A DNA stretch of 64,000 nucleotides from the NCBI GenBank assembly GCA_902729415.1, contig CACVCF010000002.1:62001-126000 (forward strand), in the 5' to 3' direction. Numbering within the stretch: position 1 is the stretch's first letter; each line of letters begins with the position of its first letter. Below, in pieces: positions 40,759-52,534 of this stretch. The DNA comes from Terasakiella magnetica (GTDB lineage: Bacteria; Pseudomonadota; Alphaproteobacteria; Rhodospirillales; Magnetospirillaceae). The position numbers and the translations under genes are program-made. Below the pieces are notes generated by a model, which was not told the DNA's origin, did no database searches, and saw only the letters and a list, made by a program, of their open reading frames with translations.

Positions 40759-42135
40759 CTACCGGGACTGGGCCGGATGGTAGACCGACAGCCCCCTGAG
40801 CAGATCCAAAGCCCGGGCCAACTGATAATCCTGGGCGGGGTCGCCCAGCTTGATCGGTGCGGGGGCTTCGGGCTTGGCACCGGGAGCCTTGGGCGCGGTG
40901 GCCTCGGGCTTGGGCGGCGCAACCGGCTCGGCGGCCTTGTCCTTGTCCTTGTCGGCGGGCTTGTCCTTGTCGCCATTGGGATTGGGCAATGCCTTGCGCA
41001 AGGATGCCTCGCTCCGGCGCTCGCGCTCGGCACCTGCGATGGGCTCGACGCGGGACTGAAGCACCTTGATGTCGGGTTCGATGCCCACGGCCTGGATCGA
41101 ACGGCCCGACGGCGTGTAATAGCGCGCCGTGGTCAGACGCATGGAGCCGTGACCGGGCAGCGGGATCAGGGTCTGGACCGAGCCTTTGCCGAACGAGCGG
41201 GTGCCCAGAATGATGGCGCGCTTGTGGTCTTGCAGCGCACCGGCGACGATTTCCGACGCCGAGGCCGAACCGTCATTGATCAGCACCACCATCGGCAGAC
41301 CATCGGCGATATCGCCGGAGCGGGCGTTATAGCGCTGGGTGTCTTCGGGACGGCGCGAACGGGTGGAGACGATCTCGCCCTTTTCCAGGAAGTCGTCTGA
41401 CACCGCCACCGCCTGATCCAGGAGGCCGCCGGGATTGTTGCGCAGATCGAGCACAAAACCGGTCGGCGTCTTGCCCATATCCTTCTTCAACTGGGCCATG
41501 ATGCGGCGCAGATCGGAATTGGTGGTGGCGCTGAATTGCGAGACGCGGATATAGGCGACGTCGCCATGGAGCTGCCCCTTGACGGTCTGCACCTTGATGA
41601 CCGCGCGGGTCAGCTTGACGTCGAAGGGTTCCAGCGAATCGCGCCGCACGGTGATGCGGATGTCGGTATTGACGACACCGCGCATGCGGTCCACCGCCTC
41701 GGACAGCGACAAACCCTGAACCGGCTCGCCGTCCAGATGGGTGATGAAATCACCCGGCTGCATGCCGGCACGGAAGGCCGGGGTGTCGTCGATAGGCGAC
41801 ACCACCTTGACCCAGCCGTTTTCCATGGTCACTTCGAGGCCCAGGCCGCCGAACTCGCCCCGGGTCTGGATGTCCATATCCTTGGAGTTCTTGGGGTTGA
41901 GATAGCTCGAATGCGGATCAAGCGACGACAGCATGCCGTTTAGGGCAGCCTCGATCAGCTCGTCGTCATGGACCGGCTCGACATATTCCGAGCGGACCTT
42001 GTCAAAGACATCCGCGAACAGTTCGAGCAGCTTGTAGGTTTCCTTGCGCTCCGCAGCGGAAGCAGGGACCGGCGTCAGGGCCGTCGTCGACAGCAGGGCG
42101 ATGGTACCCGCCGCGAGCAAAATCTTGCGAATCAT
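40759..42135 (-). CDS. ctpA: Carboxy-terminal processing protease, S41 family
   Basis: 458 residues: a signal peptide (MIRKILLAAGTIALLSTTALTPVPASA), an N-terminal helical part, a PDZ domain (about 95-170, GLGLEVTMENGWVKVVSPIDDTPAFRAGMQPGDFI) and the protease core with VLDLRNNPGG, the catalytic Ser within GSASASE (290-295) and Lys317 in RSFGKGS. A charged Lys/Asp and Ala/Pro tail follows from about 385. It should cleave periplasmic substrates at C-termini and may regulate murein hydrolases. Its start overlaps the envC stop by 4 nt. Confidence 0.95.
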   Translation of the reverse strand: MIRKILLAAGTIALLSTTALTPVPASAAERKETYKLLELFADVFDKVRSEYVEPVHDDELIEAALNGMLSSLDPHSSYLNPKNSKDMDIQTRGEFGGLGLEVTMENGWVKVVSPIDDTPAFRAGMQPGDFITHLDGEPVQGLSLSEAVDRMRGVVNTDIRITVRRDSLEPFDVKLTRAVIKVQTVKGQLHGDVAYIRVSQFSATTNSDLRRIMAQLKKDMGKTPTGFVLDLRNNPGGLLDQAVAVSDDFLEKGEIVSTRSRRPEDTQRYNARSGDIADGLPMVVLINDGSASASEIVAGALQDHKRAIILGTRSFGKGSVQTLIPLPGHGSMRLTTARYYTPSGRSIQAVGIEPDIKVLQSRVEPIAGAERERRSEASLRKALPNPNGDKDKPADKDKDKAAEPVAPPKPEATAPKAPGAKPEAPAPIKLGDPAQDYQLARALDLLRGLSVYHPAQSR

Positions 42136-43592
42136 CCACTAGCCTTACTTTTGTGTGCCGTGAGCCAAGGCAACGGGTTAACCGGCTGGCCGTTATGGCG
42201 CAGCTCGACATAAAGGTCGGGGTTGGTCTCGTCCTGCCCCATCACGCCGACGGGCTCTCCCGCCAACAGCCTTTGACCGACCGTACAGTCAACCTCGGCC
42301 ATCCCGGCGAGAAGCGTATGATAGCCTTCGCTGTGTTCGATGATCAAGAGAAGGCCATAGCCCCGGAACGGACCGGCAAATACCACCTGTCCGTCATAAG
42401 GCGCAATGACCTGGGCTAATTTGCGGGTGCGGATGGTGACGCCCTTGGTGACATGGCCGACATCGTTGGCCTGGCCGTAGCCCAGCACCACCTTGCCGCG
42501 TGCCGGATAGGGTAGTTTGCCCATGGCCTGGCTGAACGGTTTTTCCACCCGTACCGGCCGGGTGGCGGCCGCCTCGCGGGCGGCGGTCTCGACCTTGTGG
42601 GCCGCCTGCTGCGCCGCCAGTTCCTTTTCCTTGGCCTCGGCCTGGGCCTTAAGCTCGGCCTCGCGCGCCAGACGTGCTTGGGCCAGTTCGCGCTCGCGCG
42701 CCGCTGCGACCGCCTGAGCCTGGGCCTTCTGCTGTGCCAGTTCGGCGTCACGGGCGGCACGCTGGGCGGCGGCCTCGGCCTCCTGGGCGATACGCCGGGC
42801 CTGGATTTCCGCCTCTCGGGCGGCTTTCTCGGCGGCGGCCTTGGCGGCGGCTTCAGCCAGCCGGCGTTCACGCTCCTGCTCCAGCCGGATCAACAGATCG
42901 CGCAGATCCTCGGCCTGACCGGCCAGTTCCGTCATGTGCAGCTCGGCGGCACGGCGTTCCTGCTCGGTCGCCTGCTGCACCTGGCTTTTACGGTCGAACA
43001 TGTCCTTGAGATGGACGTGATCCTGCTCCAGCCGCTGGGCGGTCGAAGCGATCCGCTTGCGTTGGTCGCCGATCTCGCCGCGCAGGCGGGTGACGTTATC
43101 GATCTCCACCCTGAGGTCGCGGGCCGATTGCTCGATCTGAGGCACGGCCGCGCGCAGCAATATGGCCGAGCGCACGGTATCGGCGGGGCTTTGGGGCTGG
43201 GCCAGCAGGGCCTCGGTCGGCCGCCACGCCAAGCGCTGAAGCGCGGTCAGCACCCCCACCATCTGGGCCGAGCGGCGCTTCAAGGCCTCGGAGCGGCTGA
43301 TTTCGCGCCCACGCAAATCGTCCAACTGCACTTCCAGTTCGGACAGCAGATCCTCGCTTTCCTGGGCGGCACGGGCTGCCTTGACCATGTCGCTGCGCAG
43401 CCGCGCGGTCTCGGCCGCCAGGGTCTCGGCCTTCTGCTTGATTTCCGCGTGGATACTGCGGGAATGCTCCAACTGACCTTCCAGCTCCTTCAGGCGCTGG
43501 CCCGCATCCATGGGGGGCTGCCACTGGGCCGAGGCGGTAACCGCCCAGCCCAGCATCAGCGTTGCCGCAAAGAGGAGATTAGCCCGCCGCAC
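42132..43592 (-). CDS. envC: EnvC-like murein hydrolase activator (degenerate LytM/M23 domain)
   Basis: 486 residues. After a signal peptide (VRRANLLFAATLMLGWAVTASA) come two long coiled-coil blocks (about 25-235 and an Ala/Glu/Arg-rich block about 240-350) and a C-terminal LytM domain. Zinc ligands of active M23 enzymes are missing: the HxxxD region reads VTKGVTIRT and the HxH region reads YHTLLAGM. This is what EnvC/NlpD activators show, so it probably activates an amidase at the septum. The start GTG 43592 is preferred because the signal peptide begins there; GTG 43631 is in frame. It overlaps the gpmI stop by 14 nt. Confidence 0.9.
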   Translation of the reverse strand: MRRANLLFAATLMLGWAVTASAQWQPPMDAGQRLKELEGQLEHSRSIHAEIKQKAETLAAETARLRSDMVKAARAAQESEDLLSELEVQLDDLRGREISRSEALKRRSAQMVGVLTALQRLAWRPTEALLAQPQSPADTVRSAILLRAAVPQIEQSARDLRVEIDNVTRLRGEIGDQRKRIASTAQRLEQDHVHLKDMFDRKSQVQQATEQERRAAELHMTELAGQAEDLRDLLIRLEQERERRLAEAAAKAAAEKAAREAEIQARRIAQEAEAAAQRAARDAELAQQKAQAQAVAAARERELAQARLAREAELKAQAEAKEKELAAQQAAHKVETAAREAAATRPVRVEKPFSQAMGKLPYPARGKVVLGYGQANDVGHVTKGVTIRTRKLAQVIAPYDGQVVFAGPFRGYGLLLIIEHSEGYHTLLAGMAEVDCTVGQRLLAGEPVGVMGQDETNPDLYVELRHNGQPVNPLPWLTAHKSKASG

Positions 43593-45150
43593 GGAGGCCC
43601 TGGGCTCCCGGACCGAGCAGGGAATGGCCACTCATCTCGGCGGGCTGCGGCAAGCCCAGCAGGGCCAGCAGCGTCGGCGCCACATCGGCCAAGCGCCCGT
43701 TATCGATGCCCGCCACCCCCGCAGGCGCCCCCACCAGCACCGCCGGAACCGGGCCGGTGGTATGGGCGGTGTGGGGCTCGCCGGTCACCGGGTCCTTCAT
43801 CAGTTCGGCATTGCCGTGATCGGCGGTGATCAGCATGGTGCCGCCCGCCGCCAGTACCGCCGTCTCCAGCCGCCCGATGCAGGTATCCACCGTCTGGGCC
43901 GCCGCAATGGCCGCATTCATGAAGCCGGTATGGCCCACCATGTCGCCATTGGCGTAATTGACCACCACCACGTCGAAAGTGCCGCCCGCGATGGCCGCCA
44001 CCAGCTTGTCGGTGACCTCGACCGCCGACATTTCCGGCTGGAGGTCATAGGTGGCGACCTTAGGGCTGGGCACCAGGATGCGCTCCTCACCGGGAAACAC
44101 CATCTCGCGCCCACCGTTGAAGAAGAAGGTGACATGGGCGTATTTCTCGGTCTCGGCGATGCGCAATTGCCGCAGATTGGCGGCGCTCAGCACCTCGCCC
44201 AGGATATTAGTCAGGGATTCCGCCGGGAACAGGGCGCCAAGAAAGGCGTTCAGATCCTTGGAATACTCGGTCAGGCCCAGCCGGGCGGCAAAGCTCACCT
44301 GACGGGTGCGGGCAAAGCCGTCAAAGGCCGGGTCCACCAGGCAGGATAAAATCTCGCGGGCGCGGTCGGCGCGGAAATTGCCCATCAGCAAGCCGTCGCC
44401 ATCCTTCATGCCGCCATATCCGGCGATGACCGTCGGCAGCACGAACTCATCGGTCTTACCTGCCGCATAGGATTGCGTCACCGCCGCCACCGCATCGGCG
44501 GCAGCCTCGCCCCGGCCTTCGACCATGGCCGCCCAGGCGAGGCTGACCCGATCCCAGCGCTTGTCCCGGTCCATGGCGTAATAGCGGCCGGAAACGGTGG
44601 CGACGCTTACGTCATGCCCGGTGACATCGGCCAGAAAGCGATCGAGAAAGCCCTTGGCGCTGGACGGCGGCGTATCGCGGCCGTCGAGGAAGGCGTGAAC
44701 CGCCACCGGCACCCCGGCATCGGCGACGATGCGGGCCAAGGCGGCGAGATGATCCTGGTGGGAATGGACCCCGCCGGGGCTCAGCAGCCCCATGAGGTGG
44801 CAGGTGCCGCCCTTGGCCTTGACGGCGGCGATCATGCCGATCAGAACGGGATTGCGGGCCAGCGAGCCATCAGCCACGGCGGTATCGATGCGCGGCAGCT
44901 CCTGCATCACCACCCGCCCGGCCCCCAAATTCATGTGCCCCACTTCGGAATTGCCCATCTGCCCCTCGGGCAGCCCCACCTGTAGCCCCGACGTCGCCAG
45001 CAGCGCATGGGGATAAGATGCCATGAACCGGTCCCAATTGGGGGTGTCGGCCTGGGCGATAGCGTTGTCGGTAGGGTCCTCGCGCCACCCCCAACCATCC
45101 AGGATGCAAAGAACAACGGGACGAGGGCGGGAGGCGGCGGGGGAAGACAT
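43579..45150 (-). CDS. gpmI: Cofactor-independent phosphoglycerate mutase
   Basis: 523 residues, within the usual range. Key parts are VVLCILDGWGWRED (metal Asp), the nucleophile Ser68 in GQMGNSEVGHMNLGAGR, VHAFLDGRDTPPSS, GRYYAMDRDKRWDR and the C-terminal MLITADHGNAELM metal site. It interconverts 3- and 2-phosphoglycerate with Mn. The ATG at 45150 is set by the family start; upstream AGGTTG is weak. In many alphaproteobacteria gpmI, envC and ctpA follow rlmH; here they lie 36 kb away. Confidence 0.96.
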   Translation of the reverse strand: MSSPAASRPRPVVLCILDGWGWREDPTDNAIAQADTPNWDRFMASYPHALLATSGLQVGLPEGQMGNSEVGHMNLGAGRVVMQELPRIDTAVADGSLARNPVLIGMIAAVKAKGGTCHLMGLLSPGGVHSHQDHLAALARIVADAGVPVAVHAFLDGRDTPPSSAKGFLDRFLADVTGHDVSVATVSGRYYAMDRDKRWDRVSLAWAAMVEGRGEAAADAVAAVTQSYAAGKTDEFVLPTVIAGYGGMKDGDGLLMGNFRADRAREILSCLVDPAFDGFARTRQVSFAARLGLTEYSKDLNAFLGALFPAESLTNILGEVLSAANLRQLRIAETEKYAHVTFFFNGGREMVFPGEERILVPSPKVATYDLQPEMSAVEVTDKLVAAIAGGTFDVVVVNYANGDMVGHTGFMNAAIAAAQTVDTCIGRLETAVLAAGGTMLITADHGNAELMKDPVTGEPHTAHTTGPVPAVLVGAPAGVAGIDNGRLADVAPTLLALLGLPQPAEMSGHSLLGPGAQGLRAAG

Positions 45151-45310
45151 GGGCGTAGCAACCTGTAGAATGCGGGGTGGATGCGGTCGAGAGACTATAC
45201 CCAATCCTCTTGGCCCGCCACATTGGCGGAACACGCACACGCCCTATTTCCGTCGTAATTTCATGGTGGAGTGATGACCATTCCACTTGGCCTTCATGGG
45301 AGTTCCGTTC

Positions 45311-45706
45311 ATGAAAAAGCTTGCCGCCGCTCTCCTTGCCGCGCTGCCGCTGCTGGTCTCCGTCCCCGCCTTGGCCCAAGGTCAGGGGGAGGTGCGCCAG
45401 GACCGCCAAGAGATCAAGCAGGACCAGCGCGAGATCAAAGGCGACCGCCGTGAGATCAAAGACGACCGCCGCGAGATGCGCAAAGACCGCAAGGCGGGTA
45501 ATACCGACGCCCTCGCCGCCGACCGCGAGGAACTGCGTAAGGACCGCAAGGAATTGCGCAAGGATGAAGGAGAGAAACGCGGGGACAAGCGCGAAATGCG
45601 TGAAGACCGCCGCGACCGCCATCACGACCAGGGCAAGCACCGCGGCGAAGAGCGCGGCGAGCGCCGCGGTGAAGACCGTGGCGAACGCCGCGGCCAGCCG
45701 CAATAA
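45311..45706 (+). CDS. Exported, highly charged repeat protein of unknown function
   Basis: 131 residues: a clear signal peptide (MKKLAAALLAALPLLVSVPALA) followed by about 105 residues that are almost only D, E, K, R, Q, G and H. A heptad-like unit recurs: EVRQDRQ, EIKQDQR, EIKGDRR, EIKDDRR, EMRKDRK, ELRKDRK, ELRKDEG, EMREDRR. The region is likely a long single helix or coiled coil, and the C-terminus becomes Gly/Arg-rich. GGGAG lies 8 nt before the ATG. It stands alone, divergent from gpmI and convergent with gyrB. I do not recognise a family; similar short charged periplasmic proteins occur in alphaproteobacteria. It could bind polyanions, metals or peptidoglycan, but that is a guess. Confidence 0.8.
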   Translation: MKKLAAALLAALPLLVSVPALAQGQGEVRQDRQEIKQDQREIKGDRREIKDDRREMRKDRKAGNTDALAADREELRKDRKELRKDEGEKRGDKREMREDRRDRHHDQGKHRGEERGERRGEDRGERRGQPQ

Positions 45707-45723
45707 GCAATCCGAGATAAGAG

Positions 45724-45749
45724 CCCCTTCCCGAGCCATCGGGAAGGGG
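45724..45749. terminator. Perfect 11-bp hairpin between the charged protein gene and gyrB
   Basis: CCCCTTCCCGA, loop GCCA, TCGGGAAGGGG. It lies 18 bp after one stop codon and 8 bp after the other, so it may serve convergent transcripts. Neither side has a strong U-tract, so efficiency is uncertain. Confidence 0.55.
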
Positions 45750-45756
45750 GAGCGTC

Positions 45757-48213
<2,457 letters not shown>

Positions 48214-48224
48214 TCACCTTTGTT

Positions 48225-49373
48225 TCAGGCTTGGGTGACGGTGGCATCCGTCACCCGGAAAAATTGGGCTCTGTCTCCGAAACCGTCGAACAGCATCGCG
48301 TCGGTTCCGGTCATCCAGCTCTGCGCCCCCAAGGCGCACAGCTCGTCGAACAAGGCGGTGCGGCGAGCCACATCCAGATGGGCCACCACCTCGTCCAGCA
48401 GCAACAGCGGCGGCCGCGCGCCTTGAACCCGGGCCTGGGCCAGCACGATGGACACCAGAACCGCCTTCTGCTCGCCGGTGGAGCACTGCCCGACCGCCAG
48501 ATCCTTGGCGGCGTGGCGCACCAGCAAATCACTCCGATGCGGCCCCAACGTGGCACCGCCCGCCGCTTCGTCGCGGCCGCGCAAGGCCCGCAAGGCGCCG
48601 CGCAGCCGGTCCTCCACCTGGGGCGGCGGCGATCCCTCCGCCAGCCAGCCCTCGACCTCGCCCACCACCGCCAGCCGGGCGGCGGGAAAGGGCCCCAAAC
48701 CCTGGCGGCAGGCTTCGTCCAGCCGTGCCACCGCCGCTAACCGGGCGGCGGCCACCGCGATGCCGTGGCGGGCCATGCCCTCTTCCAGCGCCGCCAGCCA
48801 GGATGGATCGGCCCCTCCAGCCTTGAGCAGCCGCGTCCGTTCCCGCATGGCGTGCTCATAGGCGCTGGCCTGGGCGGCATGGCGGGGTTCGATCCCGAAC
48901 ACCAGCCGGTCGAGGAAACGGCGGCGGCCGCCAGTTCCCTCGGTAAACAGGCGATCCATGGCAGGAGTGAGCCACAGCGCCGAAACCAATCCGGCCAGAT
49001 CGCCCGGCTTGGCGGGCTGACCGTCGATTCTGACCGCACGGCGCTCGTGCCCCGCTTCGCGGCCAGTCCCCACCTCGACCCGGTCGATGCCGTCCTCCAC
49101 CGTGGCGGAAACCGCCCAGGGCGCCCCCGGCCCGGCGGCATGGCACCCGATTTCGCCGAGACCGGCACGGCGCATGCCGCGGCCGGGAACCAGAAAGGAC
49201 AGCGCCTCCAGCAGGTTGGTTTTCCCTGCACCATTGGGGCCGGTCAGCACCACCGGGCGAGCCTCGGTGTCGAGGCGAAGATGGGCGTAGCAACGAAAAT
49301 TGCTGAGACCGAGGCGACGCACCGCCAAAAAACGGCGCCCCCCCGGCGAAACGCCCACCGCCCGATTGCTCAC
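48225..49373 (-). CDS. recF: DNA replication/repair protein RecF
   Basis: 382 residues. It has LGLSNFRCYAHLRLDTEARPVVLTGPNGAGKTNLLEALSFL (Walker A), an SMC-like signature AVGQCSTGEQKAVLVSIVLAQA, and Walker B PPLLLLDEVVAHLD. It loads RecA at gaps. The start GTG 49373 overlaps the dnaN stop as GTGA, giving VSNRAVGVSPGG before the conserved core. Later GTGs in the same frame are possible and no clear ribosome-binding site decides. Confidence 0.95.
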   Translation of the reverse strand: MSNRAVGVSPGGRRFLAVRRLGLSNFRCYAHLRLDTEARPVVLTGPNGAGKTNLLEALSFLVPGRGMRRAGLGEIGCHAAGPGAPWAVSATVEDGIDRVEVGTGREAGHERRAVRIDGQPAKPGDLAGLVSALWLTPAMDRLFTEGTGGRRRFLDRLVFGIEPRHAAQASAYEHAMRERTRLLKAGGADPSWLAALEEGMARHGIAVAAARLAAVARLDEACRQGLGPFPAARLAVVGEVEGWLAEGSPPPQVEDRLRGALRALRGRDEAAGGATLGPHRSDLLVRHAAKDLAVGQCSTGEQKAVLVSIVLAQARVQGARPPLLLLDEVVAHLDVARRTALFDELCALGAQSWMTGTDAMLFDGFGDRAQFFRVTDATVTQA

Positions 49374-50488
49374 ACCCGCATCGGCATCAGCACATAGACG
49401 GCACCGCCATCGGCCACTTCCCGCACCACGGTGGGAGAGGCGGCGTCGGCCATAGCGAAACGGGCGGTCTCTCCCTCCACCTGGGCCAGGATATCCATCA
49501 GGTAGCGGGAGTTGAAACCGATTTCCAGCGGCGTCGACTCGTAATCCGCCTCGATCTCTTCCACGGCACTGCCGTTCTCGGGGCTGGATGCCGACAGAGT
49601 GGCGGTGCCCTTTTCCAGGCTCAGCTTGATGGCGCGTGACTTCTCGGTCGAGATGGCCGAAACGCGGTCCACCGCCTGAGCAAAGCTCTTGCAATCGACC
49701 ACCAGCACCTTGTCGTTGTCGGCCGGAATCACCCGTTCGTAATCGGGGAAGGTACCGTCGATCAGCTTGGAGGTCAGAACCGCATCGCCAAACGCGAACT
49801 TCAGCTTGGTTTCCGACAGCGACACCGTGATCTCGGCATCGGTCTCGTCGATCAGCTTGCGGATCTCAGCCACGGTCTTGCGCGGAATGATGATGCCGGG
49901 CATCCCGGCGGCACCGGCGGGCATGGTAATATCAACCCGGGCCAGACGGTGACCATCGGTGGCCACGGCCCGCAGAACCTCGCCATTGGCCCCATTGGCG
50001 GCATGCAGGTAGATGCCGTTGAGGTAATAACGGGTCTCTTCCGTCGAGATGGCAAAGCGGGTGCGATCGATCAGGGTCTTGAGTTCCGCCGCCGTCACCG
50101 CGAAGGAAAACGGCAGATCTCCCCCCGACAGGACCGGGAAGTCCTCCACCGGCAGGCACGACAGCGAGAACTTGGAGCGCCCCGACCGCAAGGTCAGCAG
50201 CCCAGCCTCAGCGCTGAACTCGATCTCCACCTGACTGCCATCGGGCAGCTTGCGGACGATCTCGTAGAAGGTGTGGGCCGGGGCCGTGGTCGCGCCGGGG
50301 CGCACCACGTCGGCCGGAACCGACTCAATGATATCAAGATCCATATCGGTGGCGTTCAGAGAAAGGGCGCCAGAGCGACCTTCCAACTTCACGTTCGAGA
50401 GGATCGGAATGGTGGTCCGGCGTTCTACGACGCTCTGGACGTGGGCCAGCGACTTCAATAGCGCGGCACGCTCGATGGTCAGTTTCAT
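49370..50488 (-). CDS. dnaN: DNA polymerase III beta sliding clamp
   Basis: 372 residues starting MKLTIERAALLKSLAHVQSVVERRTTIPILSNVKLE and ending with the clamp's C-terminal VYVLMPMRV, part of the protein-binding cleft. The three-domain length is typical. The gap to dnaA is 105 bp, with no evident terminator, so the two may be cotranscribed. Confidence 0.99.
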   Translation of the reverse strand: MKLTIERAALLKSLAHVQSVVERRTTIPILSNVKLEGRSGALSLNATDMDLDIIESVPADVVRPGATTAPAHTFYEIVRKLPDGSQVEIEFSAEAGLLTLRSGRSKFSLSCLPVEDFPVLSGGDLPFSFAVTAAELKTLIDRTRFAISTEETRYYLNGIYLHAANGANGEVLRAVATDGHRLARVDITMPAGAAGMPGIIIPRKTVAEIRKLIDETDAEITVSLSETKLKFAFGDAVLTSKLIDGTFPDYERVIPADNDKVLVVDCKSFAQAVDRVSAISTEKSRAIKLSLEKGTATLSASSPENGSAVEEIEADYESTPLEIGFNSRYLMDILAQVEGETARFAMADAASPTVVREVADGGAVYVLMPMRV

Positions 50489-50593
50489 GGCGGTTTGCTG
50501 ACTACCCGATGTGATCTTTAACTGCCCCCCTTAGGCAGGGCTGAGCAGTATATCACAGGCTCGGGAGACCCCAAGCGATTTCAAAGCGCCCCC

Positions 50594-52057
50594 CTACCCC
50601 TGCAGCATGCGCCGCAGCAGTTCCACATCTTCACTGAAATTGTTGTCGGTTTCCTTCAGCTCCTCGACCTTCTTCACCGCGTGCATGACGGTGGTATGGT
50701 CGCGGCCGCCGAATTTGCGTCCGATCTCGGGCAGCGAGCGTGACGTCAACTGCTTGGCCAGATACATGGCGATCTGGCGGGGGCGAGCAACCTGGCGCGA
50801 GCGCCGGGCCGACGACATTTCCGCCAACTTGATGTTGAAATGCTCGGCCACCTTCTTTTGGATCTCCTCGATAGTGATCCGGCGGTCGGAGGCGCGCAGC
50901 AGATCGTGCAGCACCTCTTGGGTGGTCTCCAGGGTGATGGCGCGCCCCACCAATTGGGAATGGGCAACGACGCGGTTCAGCGCCCCCTCCAGTTCACGGA
51001 CATTGGAGGTGATCTTGTGAGCCAGGAACTCCATCACCTTCTGAGGGATGATGACCCCCATCTGCTCGGCCTTGGACTGGAGAATACCCAGACGCAGTTC
51101 ATAGGTGGTGGCATGGATATCGGCCACCAGACCGCAGGCCATGCGCGACCGCAGGCGCTCTTCGATGCCTTCCAGATCCGACGGCGACTTGTCGGCGGAA
51201 ATGACGATCTGCCGTCCCTGATCCACCAGAGCGTTGAAGGTGTGGAAGAACTCTTCCTGGGTGGCGTCCTTGCCCGCGATGAACTGGACATCATCAATCA
51301 TCAGCACGTCCACCGAGCGGAACTGCTCCTTGAACGACATGGTATCTTGATGCCGCAGCGCCCGGATGAAGCGGTACATGAATTTCTCGGCTGAGAGATA
51401 CAGCACCGTGCGTTCGGGGTTGCGCTCGCGGATGTGATGGGCGATGGCGTGCATCAGGTGGGTCTTACCCAGACCGACTCCACCATAGAGGAACAGGGGA
51501 TTGAACGAGACCTGATCAGCCTCGGCCACCCGCCGTGCCGCCGCCCAGGCGAATTCGTTGGGCTTGCCCACCACAAAATTCTTGAAGGTAAAGCGCTGGT
51601 CGAGTTGGGCTCCCAGCTCATCAAGGTCGCCATTGCTGGCGCCGCCGCTATTGCCGCCGCCCGGAACAGGGGCGGGAGTCATGGCCAGGACCGGCGCGAC
51701 GGGAGCGGCGGCCTTTGCGGAAAGGGGAGCGGGCGGAGCGGCACAGACCTCGGGGACGGGCGCCTTGACCACAACCGCCTTGGCGGCGGCGCGTGCGGCC
51801 TCGACCACGATCTCGACGGTGCGGATGGTCGGATTCTCCACGCCCCACAGGGTGCGGATACGCTCGCCGTAATGGGTGGCGACCCAATCACGCATAAACC
51901 GGGTAGGCAGTGCCAGACGAACGCTGTCGTCGCTTCTGCCGTGAAGGGTGATCGGGCGCAGCCACGAGCGATAGGCGGCGTCGCCGACCTCGTCCCGGAG
52001 CCTGACTTTGACCCGATCCCATTCAGACTTGACCATGGCCACTACCGAATCCTTCAC
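50594..52057 (-). CDS. dnaA: Chromosomal replication initiator DnaA
   Basis: 487 residues from GTG 52057. Domain I is VKSEWDRVKVRLRDEVGDAAYRSWLRPITL. A proline/alanine-rich domain II lies at about 95-150. The AAA+ domain has FTFKNFVVGKPNEFAWAAARRVAE, Walker A YGGVGLGKTHLMHAI and Walker B LMIDDVQFIAGK. Domain IV carries the DNA-binding signature GRKFGGRDHTTVMHAVKKVEEL. The start is chosen because AGGG is 7-8 nt upstream; a TTG at 52108 and a GTG at 52099 are in frame, as are GTG 52042 and ATG 52036. rpsT lies upstream, as is usual in alphaproteobacteria. Confidence 0.98.
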   Translation of the reverse strand: MKDSVVAMVKSEWDRVKVRLRDEVGDAAYRSWLRPITLHGRSDDSVRLALPTRFMRDWVATHYGERIRTLWGVENPTIRTVEIVVEAARAAAKAVVVKAPVPEVCAAPPAPLSAKAAAPVAPVLAMTPAPVPGGGNSGGASNGDLDELGAQLDQRFTFKNFVVGKPNEFAWAAARRVAEADQVSFNPLFLYGGVGLGKTHLMHAIAHHIRERNPERTVLYLSAEKFMYRFIRALRHQDTMSFKEQFRSVDVLMIDDVQFIAGKDATQEEFFHTFNALVDQGRQIVISADKSPSDLEGIEERLRSRMACGLVADIHATTYELRLGILQSKAEQMGVIIPQKVMEFLAHKITSNVRELEGALNRVVAHSQLVGRAITLETTQEVLHDLLRASDRRITIEEIQKKVAEHFNIKLAEMSSARRSRQVARPRQIAMYLAKQLTSRSLPEIGRKFGGRDHTTVMHAVKKVEELKETDNNFSEDVELLRRMLQG

Positions 52058-52299
52058 TACCGGTCCCTCATCCGCAACGAGTCCTTCTCTCGACGACACG
52101 CCATACAAGCGCGCCCGAGCCGGATCTGAGCGAATTCAATCCCCCCTGGCCGGAAAATCCGGCTTGAGACAAGCCTTTCGGCGCAATAGACCGCCCTCCC
52201 GCGATCCGTGCAAAGCCTGCCCTGGCGGCGTCATACTCCGAACAGTCCCGAGCTGTAAATACAGCTCACATCCGGTACCATAAAAAACAACAAATACAC

Positions 52300-52315
52300 T
52301 GTGACCCACTTCACA
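52300..52315. promoter_or_regulatory. Perfect CRP/FNR-type dyad upstream of dnaA
   Basis: TGTGA-CCCACT-TCACA, the exact consensus half-sites of CRP with the right 6-bp spacing. It overlaps a second dyad, CTTCAC-AGAA-GTGAAG (52309-52324). It lies about 245 bp upstream of the dnaA start. A CRP-family regulator, in a role coupling dnaA to nutrient state, is possible; no such regulator gene is in this window. Confidence 0.5.
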
Positions 52316-52508
52316 GAAGTGAAGCGCAGTCCTTAACAAAGAACATAAAATTATTATGAGTTCCCGCGGGTATTTCTAGTTACCCATCGAGATCCGAGAC
52401 TCTAGCGACCTGCGCCGAGACTCGCAACCGGACCGGAACGCGAACATTCGAAATTTTTCACTTGCATTCCCAGACTCGAAGAAACGCCGCGAGAGTCTGA
52501 AAACGACG

Positions 52509-52534
52509 AAGGCCGCGCCCGAGGGCGCGGCCTT
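52509..52534 (-). terminator. Intrinsic terminator of rpsT
   Basis: A GC-rich perfect inverted repeat AAGGCCGCGCCC / GGGCGCGGCCTT, read on the minus strand, followed by CGTCGTTTTC. It lies 32 bp after the rpsT stop. Confidence 0.8.
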
